A stretch of 10,828 nucleotides of DNA from Candidatus Bathyarchaeota archaeon. GTDB lineage: Archaea; Thermoproteota; Bathyarchaeia; Bathyarchaeales; SOJC01. Location: positions 1 to 10,828 of the forward strand of contig DAOWHM010000079.1 in the NCBI GenBank assembly GCA_030641425.1, in the 5' to 3' direction. Shown here piece by piece: positions 1 to 5,420 of the stretch; positions within the stretch are counted from its first letter, which is position 1; the number at the start of each line of letters is the position of its first letter. The notes under the pieces are model-generated. The model did no database searches. It was given only the letters and a program-made list of their open reading frames with translations, and was not told the origin of the DNA. The position numbers and the translations under genes are program-made.

Positions 1-44
1 AGGAGTCCTGCTTTACCGCGCAAGCCACCTTTAACAGTAGACAT
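1..44 (-). CDS. 5' end of a leftward gene cut by the window edge, product unknown
   Basis: Reading leftward from an ATG at 44-42, the frame stays open to the edge and gives 14 full codons starting MSTVKGGLRGKAGL. An AAGGA Shine-Dalgarno-like site lies 8 bases upstream of the ATG, and a TATA-like element is present at about 128-140 on the same strand. A nearer ATG (50-48) is followed by a stop after five codons, so it is not the start. The basic, glycine-rich N-terminus is too short to assign a family. The frame, the ribosome site and the promoter agree, but with so little sequence this remains tentative. Confidence 0.45.
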   Translation of the reverse strand, partial: MSTVKGGLRGKAGL

Positions 45-267
45 GCATGGTTTCCTTATCTGTAGAGTTGTTCACCTCACGCAAACGAATGATTGTTCTC
101 CCCCAAAAAAAAAGAGAACGAATTTCTGTATAATATATGGGGAAGATATTTTTTTGGTCATTTCTTTGTCTTGTCAATTTATATGTAGCCTTTTCATGCA
201 TCCGTTCTTGAAAACTTTTGCCTTTGCATATTAACCATTCTATGGACAGCATGATGCGAGTGTCTGC
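45..267. other. AT-rich intergenic region, no convincing gene
   Basis: The stretch lies between the left-edge gene (leftward) and the zinc-ribbon gene (rightward). Two short open frames overlap here (about 63 and 73 codons), but both are low-complexity, lack ribosome sites and resemble no family I know. The notable contents are a hairpin around a C4A9 tract at 95-119, a leftward TATA-like element at 128-140 and a T7 run near 149-155. I see no tRNA or other recognisable RNA gene. Confidence 0.6.
128..140 (-). promoter_or_regulatory. possible TATA box for the left-edge gene
   Basis: On the minus strand this reads as an AT-rich CATATATTATAC element about 90 bases before the ATG at 44. Transcription would start near 105, giving a leader of about 60 bases that begins in or beside the T9 tract. 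It is called from sequence only; the spacing is longer than for the other promoters in the window. Confidence 0.35.
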
Positions 268-278
268 AAATATTTAAG
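268..278 (+). promoter_or_regulatory. TATA box for the zinc-ribbon protein gene
   Basis: The element AAATATTTAAG matches an archaeal TATA box. With the usual 25-base offset, transcription would begin near 298-302, leaving a leader of about 42 bases before the ATG at 343. A 5-base inverted repeat (294-298 with 303-307, loop ATGA) falls at the predicted transcript start. AGGT at 331-334 is a plausible Shine-Dalgarno site 8 bases before the ATG. Confidence 0.5.
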
Positions 279-342
279 AACAATTACTATGTAGACTAAT
301 GATAGTCCAATTCGAAGATAAGAACTTACCAGGTTAGGGACC

Positions 343-1365
343 ATGTCAAAGACTTCCAAAACAGAAAGGCTGGAACTCTACAGAGACCATTTGGTTCAAG
401 TGTTACTCAGCAAATTTCTTGTAGGTGAAATCGCCAAGTTGGTCCCAGTTTTTGAACCTGATCACGGATACAAATATCCCCTGATAGAAGCAATTCTGGG
501 CAATCCCGCAAAAGTTGAAGGATTCTTGGACAGACTAAGTAAAACCGGAATATTGGAGAAGGAGTTGTACGACAAAACATTACATTGTCCCAGCTGCGTG
601 TCCCCAGACATTTCGATACACTATAATTGTCCTCATTGTGGATCCTTCAACGTTAGAAAAAGCTCTCTGATGGAACACTTGAAATGCGGATACATCGACA
701 CTGAAGACCACTTCAAGGAGAACGGTAGACTGGTATGTCCCAGATGTAATAAAGAACTAGTCGAGCCGGATAGAGACTATAGAAAAGCTGGTATATGGTG
801 TACATGTAACAGTTGCAAGAAGAGCTTTGATATTCCAGTCCCATCACACTTCTGTAGAAAATGCCATAATGACTTCACATTTGAGGATGCCACTTATGAG
901 GATGTATATTCATACAGACTGAGCGATGGAGCAAGGCAAGAAGCTTCCCTCGGATGGATCTTGGTTACTCCTATTAGAGAATTCTTGGAAAGCCTTAATT
1001 TTAAGGTGGAAACGCCTGGCTTCTTGAAGGGAAAATCTGGTGCAAGCCACATGTTTGACATTACTGCCTTTCGAAAAGATTCAGAGGATATTACTGTAAT
1101 AGACTTGGCTACTTCAGACAACAGCGTCCCAGAGCAACCAGTTATAGCGATGTTCGCAAAGATCTATGACGTTTCCCCAGATAAAGCATGCTTGATCGCA
1201 ATTCCCAAGATCTCAGAAAACGGAAAAAAGATGGCTAAGCTCTATAACATCACCTTAATTGAAGCAAAAAACCCAAAAGAAGCAGTCATAGCCTTGAAAG
1301 AAACTTGCATTAAGAAGATGACCCCTGAAGATGAAGTGACGAAAGTCACTTCTAACAACGCGTAA
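343..1365 (+). CDS. TackOD1-like multi-zinc-ribbon protein with a degenerate restriction-endonuclease-like C-terminal domain
   Basis: 340 residues in three parts. Residues 1-80 are helical and resemble the winged-helix-like lead-in of TackOD1 proteins. Residues 82-174 hold twelve Cys in pairs (82/85, 96/99, 115, 132/135, 153/155/158, 171/174) with a CPHCGS motif and an EHLKCGYI segment, the pattern of TackOD1, a predicted output domain of archaeal signalling proteins. Residues 203-310 look like an Mrr-type PD-(D/E)XK fold: GKSGASHMFDITAF contains the first acidic residue (D239), but the expected E-x-K strand reads VIDLA, so the Lys is replaced by Ala and the Glu by Asp. I infer a nucleic-acid-binding or regulatory protein without nuclease activity. 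There is no receiver or sensor domain, so it is not a standard response regulator. The gene is monocistronic and converges on the pilus operon 63 bases away. Domain naming is from memory of the family pattern. Confidence 0.8.
   Translation: MSKTSKTERLELYRDHLVQVLLSKFLVGEIAKLVPVFEPDHGYKYPLIEAILGNPAKVEGFLDRLSKTGILEKELYDKTLHCPSCVSPDISIHYNCPHCGSFNVRKSSLMEHLKCGYIDTEDHFKENGRLVCPRCNKELVEPDRDYRKAGIWCTCNSCKKSFDIPVPSHFCRKCHNDFTFEDATYEDVYSYRLSDGARQEASLGWILVTPIREFLESLNFKVETPGFLKGKSGASHMFDITAFRKDSEDITVIDLATSDNSVPEQPVIAMFAKIYDVSPDKACLIAIPKISENGKKMAKLYNITLIEAKNPKEAVIALKETCIKKMTPEDEVTKVTSNNA
1333..1352 (+). other. perfect 8-bp stem with a GAAA tetraloop near the gene's 3' end
   Basis: GAAGTGAC (1333-1340) and GTCACTTC (1345-1352) are exact reverse complements around a GAAA loop, a GNRA tetraloop. 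The hairpin is inside the coding sequence and ends 10 bases before the stop codon. A short T run (1374-1377) follows about 20 bases later. It could stabilise the mRNA end or aid termination; function is inferred. Confidence 0.5.
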
Positions 1366-1382
1366 AATGAGTATTTTCTCAG
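1364..1382 (-). terminator. weak terminator candidate for the pilus operon
   Basis: On the minus strand, about 50 bases past the pilin stop, a TGAG/CTCA stem with a 6-base loop is followed by TTTT. The stem is only 4 bp and it overlaps the end of the convergent gene, so the call is weak. No better T-tract is seen closer to the pilin. Confidence 0.25.
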
Positions 1383-1428
1383 AAACCTTGTGCGGCCCAG
1401 TGGAGAGATGTGTGTGTTTTGGTTCCAT

Positions 1429-1830
1429 TTATGGAGGTGTGTTGTAGTAGTCCATTATCTTGACACCCCTAGTTGTAACCACATTTATTTTGTATAATCT
1501 GTTTGAGACCCAGCTATAGGTCACATTCAGCCATCCATGTTCCTCAACCTCAACGTTAAGTGCTGTGAAAGACTGACTTGAAGAATTGACGTATACAGAT
1601 AATACGGAGATTGGAACCTTTCCAATATTTCGGAGATAAATGGATATGCCATCTACAGTAAACCAAACATCCTCTGCAATCACTCGTTCTCCCATTATCT
1701 GCTGCATATTATCGGTTATTACATAGGTGGCTGAAGCCGCTAGAGACATAGCTGCCACAGCCACCACCATAAGGAGGACATTGCTCAGAACCGGTGTGAC
1801 TCCACGTTTATCTCTGAGAAACTGTCTCAT
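1429..1830 (-). CDS. archaeal type IV pilin with class III signal peptide
   Basis: 133 residues. The N-terminus has the archaeal prepilin layout: a short basic leader (MRQFLRDKRG), a predicted cleavage point between G10 and V11, then the conserved VTPVLSNVLL start of one long hydrophobic helix (about 11-38). This helix serves as both membrane anchor and filament core. The rest is a beta-rich head with sequons at N82 (NSS) and N102 (NVT), consistent with N-glycosylation, and a C-terminal YKINVVTTRG segment typical of these pilins. It is the last gene of the operon, 6 bases after tadC, so it is probably made in step with the assembly machine. A prepilin peptidase of the PibD/EppA type is required but is not encoded here. 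The family is clear; whether the filament serves adhesion, DNA uptake or something else cannot be told. Confidence 0.85.
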   Translation of the reverse strand: MRQFLRDKRGVTPVLSNVLLMVVAVAAMSLAASATYVITDNMQQIMGERVIAEDVWFTVDGISIYLRNIGKVPISVLSVYVNSSSQSFTALNVEVEEHGWLNVTYSWVSNRLYKINVVTTRGVKIMDYYNTPP

Positions 1831-1836
1831 TCTTCA

Positions 1837-2652
1837 TCACACAACCATCTTTAAAGCAACGTATCCGCTTGCCAGTAAGATCACTGTATGTTTCAGACCT
1901 GCGCTCAATGTGCCTTCACCCATCTTCCCAGCAACCAATCCTCCGAAAAATGCTTGCATACATGTCATATGAAAGAAAATTCGCCACGCTTCTTGAGAAG
2001 TTAACGCTGAGAATCCTATCACGGGTGATCCACTCATATCAATGAAAAACGTTTTGAACAACAAAATGATCGTGAAAACGAACACATAGAAGGCTACGTA
2101 GATTATTGCTATGTAGGGTCTAGTCTGAGCTCTCCGTTCGTTCTTCATTGTAAGTATTGTTTGAATGAGTTTACTGATGGGTTCAAAGATTTTCTCTACT
2201 CGTCCGCCAGAGTGACTGGCTTCGATAATCAATGGAATAGATTCATGCACTAGAGAGGTGTCAACACGGCTCTCGAATTTTTGTAATGCTTCTTCAAAAG
2301 AGAGCCCCCAAGACATCTGATTCACTAGCTTCTTGAGTTCAGGGGTTAGAGGACCGTAGTCTCGTTTTGAAGCTTCTTCTAAGGCTTGTGGCAATGTCAT
2401 GCCTGTCTGTTGAGCTTGAACGACACTCATAAAGAGGTCAGGAAGACGTTCATTAATAGCTCGTTTCCAGCGTTTCTCGACATGGTCCAGTACTGCTGGT
2501 GGAAAGATAATAATGATTGTTGCGAAGAGTAGATAGTCGTCGAATAAGGGTTTGCCCCACATGGTCAATATTGCTGTGACCACAATGGCTACTCCCAAAC
2601 TGGCAGACACTATCCATGCAATCTTTTTTTCTCGCTTATCAACTCTTGGCAT
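1837..2652 (-). CDS. tadC: TadC-like pilus membrane-platform protein (T2SSF domain)
   Basis: 271 residues from the ATG at 2652. Two N-terminal membrane helices (about 11-29 and 39-57) precede a cytoplasmic T2SSF/GspF helical bundle (about 68-165) with the family features LPDLFMSV, GMTLPQALEEA and SFEEALQKF. The hydrophobic C-terminal half (about 178-203, 226-242, 252-271) re-enters the membrane. It forms the inner-membrane platform with the preceding TadB-like protein, on which the ATPase acts to move pilin subunits. Start choice: an in-frame GTG lies at 2661, overlapping the tadB stop by 4 bases. The ATG at 2652, however, has a near-perfect AGGTGA Shine-Dalgarno 5 bases upstream, and that site contains the tadB stop codon itself, so translation is probably coupled. 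The pilin follows 6 bases after its stop. Confidence 0.82.
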   Translation of the reverse strand: MPRVDKREKKIAWIVSASLGVAIVVTAILTMWGKPLFDDYLLFATIIIIFPPAVLDHVEKRWKRAINERLPDLFMSVVQAQQTGMTLPQALEEASKRDYGPLTPELKKLVNQMSWGLSFEEALQKFESRVDTSLVHESIPLIIEASHSGGRVEKIFEPISKLIQTILTMKNERRAQTRPYIAIIYVAFYVFVFTIILLFKTFFIDMSGSPVIGFSALTSQEAWRIFFHMTCMQAFFGGLVAGKMGEGTLSAGLKHTVILLASGYVALKMVV

Positions 2653-2663
2653 GTTCGTCACCT
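2653..2663 (-). promoter_or_regulatory. Shine-Dalgarno site of tadC that contains the tadB stop codon
   Basis: On the minus strand AGGTGA is followed by CGAAC and then the ATG at 2652. The TGA within AGGTGA is the stop of the upstream gene. This ribosome site decides the tadC start in favour of the ATG over the in-frame GTG at 2661 and suggests re-initiation by ribosomes finishing tadB. Confidence 0.6.
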
Positions 2664-3659
2664 GGGTGATACGGCGTCAAGGATTATGATGAAGATCACT
2701 GAGCCGATTGGTAGGGCAATGTATGTAAGAAGCATCAGTAGGAGAGTTGGATCCAACAGTCCAAATCCACCTCCGCCAAGCATCGCCATAACTGCTAGCA
2801 TCACAACGAAGATGAGGGGTCCGGCAACCAGTAGCGTCACGTAAAACTCTGAAAGAACTCCAAGAGTGTCTGAAAACTTGCGCAACGCTATATGTTTCGA
2901 TTCTATATTCTGTTGAGATCTAATCGTCAGATAAAACTTGAGGTTCCCACCGGATCGTATTGTTGCAATGAACCCTTCAAGTAACTCTTTGAACCTCTCT
3001 GAAGAGGTGCGTTTAGATGCTTGTTCAAGTGCGGTTGTCATGTCAGAACCGAAAAGTTCGATGTCACGTATTATAATTCTCGATTCGTCAACGATAGCTA
3101 GTTTCTGTGGGATTTTAGAGATGGAGCGAAACATTACATCTGGAGTGACTCCTGAGCCAGCCAATATTGCCAGATAGCTTGCTGTGAAGGCCATGCTATT
3201 GTTTAATTCACGTTTTATCTTGTCTGCTCGGTAGTAGGGGTAGATGTAAAGGCAAATAATTGCTGAGACACCGGCTATCAACCCGCTACCTACGCCAAAT
3301 AGTACAGATGAAAAGATATCTAATTGCAGGATGAAATACAAGATTGTGGAAATGAGAATTGTTGTTGCGCTTGTTGCCAGTAAGCTTGTCAGAGCAATAA
3401 GGCTAACGTAGGGTTTGAGGGTTGTTTTCATATGAGATCTGTGCAAGCCGGTCTCTAAATCTTCGAATAGAGGTAGGAGGTGATTTACCTTTCTTCCAAA
3501 GAGGTGATAGGCGAAAAATTGTGGTTTCTGCTTTTTATTTCCTGTCTTCGTATCTACTAGGGCTGTATTGTGGGAGAGAAAAGACGTTCTCCATCGGATG
3601 TGCTTGATGGCTTTTTGAAGCATTTCATCTATTTGTTTCTTTAATTTGGAGAACCTCAT
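2658..3659 (-). CDS. tadB: TadB-like pilus membrane-platform protein (T2SSF domain)
   Basis: 333 residues from the ATG at 3659. A cytoplasmic N-terminal arm includes the segment FFAYHLFGRKVNHLLPLFEDLE, typical of archaeal pilus platform proteins. Two membrane helices follow (about 84-114 and 115-142), then the T2SSF helical bundle (about 153-270, with SYLAILAGSGVTPD) and two C-terminal helices (about 269-294 and 305-330, around a GGGGFG loop). It pairs with the adjacent TadC-like protein to make the platform. The frame stays open 108 bases further upstream to another possible start at 3767, but that would overlap the ATPase gene by 109 bases. The ATG at 3659 overlaps the ATPase stop in a TGATG junction, the usual arrangement for coupled genes, and is preferred. 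Confidence 0.82.
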   Translation of the reverse strand: MRFSKLKKQIDEMLQKAIKHIRWRTSFLSHNTALVDTKTGNKKQKPQFFAYHLFGRKVNHLLPLFEDLETGLHRSHMKTTLKPYVSLIALTSLLATSATTILISTILYFILQLDIFSSVLFGVGSGLIAGVSAIICLYIYPYYRADKIKRELNNSMAFTASYLAILAGSGVTPDVMFRSISKIPQKLAIVDESRIIIRDIELFGSDMTTALEQASKRTSSERFKELLEGFIATIRSGGNLKFYLTIRSQQNIESKHIALRKFSDTLGVLSEFYVTLLVAGPLIFVVMLAVMAMLGGGGFGLLDPTLLLMLLTYIALPIGSVIFIIILDAVSPR

Positions 3660-5176
3660 CAGTGTCCCATCCTGGCTTTTCGGAAGATTCTGTCTGAGTT
3701 TGCGTAGTATTCGCGGATGATCTTTGCGACTTCTGTGTGCTTTCGCACTTTTTTCCTTACCATCCAATCTAACACAGTTTGTCTTCTCTGAAGCTCTTTC
3801 TCAACTTCTTCCCATGTTCTCCCGTTCTTCTCTAGGATTCTTTTCAATACGTGACTTCGTCCCATATACTGAAAGGAGTCGCTTCTGGGGCTCCGTCGAA
3901 AAACATTCTTCGTCTGTAATTCCTTTGTCTGTGGATTTAAAGAAAGCACTTCTGTTACTCTTTCTGTTCTTCTTGCAGGTCTGCCTTCAATTTCCGTTCT
4001 AACTTGAATCGTCACAACGTCGATCATTGAAAGCAGGGACTTTGGTATGTTCATAGGCTCCGATCCCAAACGTTGAATGACTGCTTCCACTGATTCGCCA
4101 TGTATAGTACTCAATCCCAAGTGTCCTGTTGCCATGGCTTGGAATAGAGTGTAGGCTTCTGCTCCTCTAACTTCGCCGACAATAATGAAATCTGGCCGTT
4201 GTCGCACTGCTGCCTTTAGAAGATCAAACAATGTTATCGCCCCGGTAGCCCTCGGTCCACTTCCAAGACCTGTTCGCACAACTGAAGGAATCCAGTTTTC
4301 ATGAGGCAAGTTGAGTTCAGCTGTGTCTTCTACGCTTACTATCTTCATCTCTGGTTTTATGAACATGGACAGGCAGTTGAGTAAGGTTGTCTTTCCGGAG
4401 GCGACTCCTCCTGCGACTAGAACTGATGCACGATTCTCGATGATATACCAGAAATAGGCCGCTATTTCAGATGATAATGTGTTGAAGCTTATTAGATCTG
4501 AGATTGTCAGGGGGTCGACCTTGAAGCGGCGAATAGTAAAGGTTGAACCTCGTCGTGTTATTTCGTTTCCGTAGGTAAGTTGGATGCGACTTCCATCTGG
4601 GAGGGAGGCATCTAGCATAGGAGATGCTATGGAGATATTTTTTCCTGAGAGGTATGCTAGTCGAACGATGAAAGAGTTCAATTTGTCCTCTTCTTCGAAG
4701 ATAATGTTGGTTGGCAGGGATTCGTATTCGCGATGCCAGACATAGATTGGGATGTTGACTCCATCCGCGGATATATCCTCCACCATACGATCTTTCATCA
4801 AAGGGTTGATTTTGCCATAATATATGAAATCCCGGACGGTGTAGTATGTTAGTTTATCTATGGCTTCGTCAGCGATTTGGAATTTGTAGTTCTCGATCAC
4901 TTCACGCATCTTTTGTTTAAGGTATTCTGCAGCTTTTTCCCTTGTATCAATCTCTTTTAGATTGACATCGATTTCTTCCATTAGGATTTTCTTGATTTCT
5001 TTAAGCATTTCAGCTTCTTCTTCAAGCAGAGTAGGCTCGATTACTTCGTATCGTATCTTTTGAGTTTCGGGTTCCTTTACTATTGCTGCGTAAACGTAGG
5101 GTTCCAATACAGGATAGACTTCCCTGAATACCGAAGGGTTTTTGCGTGAACGTGCTTTTTGTCTAGTTTTTCTCAC
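3659..5176 (-). CDS. tadA: TadA/PilB-like type IV pilus secretion ATPase
   Basis: 505 residues. An archaeal-type N-terminal domain (about 1-230, acidic and helical at 50-110) precedes the RecA-like core of the type II/IV secretion ATPase superfamily. Visible motifs are Walker A GGVASGKTT (256-264), the Asp box VSVEDTAEL (281-289, E283/D284), Walker B DFIIVGEVRG (329-338, catalytic E335) and the His box GHLGLSTIHG (351-360). All key residues are intact. A basic, helical C-terminal extension (about 435-505) is usual in archaeal relatives. It hydrolyses ATP on the cytoplasmic face to drive pilin assembly through the two platform proteins encoded next. The start is a GTG at 5176, and the weak GGCGG site sits about 10 bases upstream; the frame is open further upstream without an ATG. 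It is the first gene of the operon, transcribed from the TATA box at 5237-5248. Confidence 0.9.
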   Translation of the reverse strand: MRKTRQKARSRKNPSVFREVYPVLEPYVYAAIVKEPETQKIRYEVIEPTLLEEEAEMLKEIKKILMEEIDVNLKEIDTREKAAEYLKQKMREVIENYKFQIADEAIDKLTYYTVRDFIYYGKINPLMKDRMVEDISADGVNIPIYVWHREYESLPTNIIFEEEDKLNSFIVRLAYLSGKNISIASPMLDASLPDGSRIQLTYGNEITRRGSTFTIRRFKVDPLTISDLISFNTLSSEIAAYFWYIIENRASVLVAGGVASGKTTLLNCLSMFIKPEMKIVSVEDTAELNLPHENWIPSVVRTGLGSGPRATGAITLFDLLKAAVRQRPDFIIVGEVRGAEAYTLFQAMATGHLGLSTIHGESVEAVIQRLGSEPMNIPKSLLSMIDVVTIQVRTEIEGRPARRTERVTEVLSLNPQTKELQTKNVFRRSPRSDSFQYMGRSHVLKRILEKNGRTWEEVEKELQRRQTVLDWMVRKKVRKHTEVAKIIREYYANSDRIFRKARMGH

Positions 5177-5233
5177 TTTGAATTTTCCGCCTTTTAGCGT
5201 GTCTTCTGCTTGAAGGAACTGATCTTTGATTTG

Positions 5234-5302
5234 GCTAATTTTATATAGTGTAGCAAGTCTTAATAAATTCTATGAATTCATCATATCCCACATAAAATTA
5301 GC
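5234..5302. repeat. 11-bp inverted repeat spanning the divergent promoter region
   Basis: GCTAATTTTAT (5234-5244) and ATAAAATTAGC (5292-5302) are exact reverse complements separated by 47 bases. The left arm overlaps the TATA box of the pilus operon; the right arm presents an equivalent TATA-like ATAAAATT towards the thermosome. A second small dyad, AATTC-TAT-GAATT (5266-5278), sits almost at the centre. The arrangement suggests an operator or looping site, but AT-richness makes chance possible. Confidence 0.45.
5237..5248 (-). promoter_or_regulatory. TATA box of the pilus operon
   Basis: On the minus strand this reads CTATATAAAATT, a strong archaeal TATA box. Its centre is about 67 bases before the GTG start of tadA, predicting transcription from near 5217 and a leader of about 40 bases. 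No other promoter-like element is seen inside the four-gene operon. Confidence 0.6.
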
Positions 5303-5357
5303 TTACCAGAAGAATATTTGCCATCAACTTAAAACAACAGCGTCAACTAAGAGATAA

Positions 5358-5367
5358 GTTTATATTT
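5358..5367 (+). promoter_or_regulatory. TATA box of the thermosome gene
   Basis: GTTTATATTT lies about 59 bases before the ATG at 5421, predicting a transcript start near 5388-5392 and a 30-base leader. AAGGAG at 5405-5410 is a clear Shine-Dalgarno site 10 bases before the ATG. No heat-shock operator could be identified with confidence. Confidence 0.6.
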
Positions 5368-5420
5368 TCGATGAAAAAACAGCTTATCCAAACAATTAAA
5401 AGACAAGGAGTAACGAGAAA

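Noticed and set aside
31..252. Overlapping short open frames of 63 (+) and 73 (-) codons in the left intergenic region
   Set aside because: Both are low in information, cross the homopolymer tract and lack ribosome sites. The minus frame would also overlap the better-supported start at 44.
250..267. Possible box C (ATGATG) of a C/D guide RNA before the zinc-ribbon gene
   Set aside because: No matching box D (CTGA) or second motif pair lies at a suitable distance.
3660..3767. N-terminal extension of the TadB frame to a start at 3767
   Set aside because: It would overlap the ATPase by 109 bases and adds a basic, low-complexity stretch read in an alternative frame of the conserved ATPase gene. 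The TGATG junction gives a better start.
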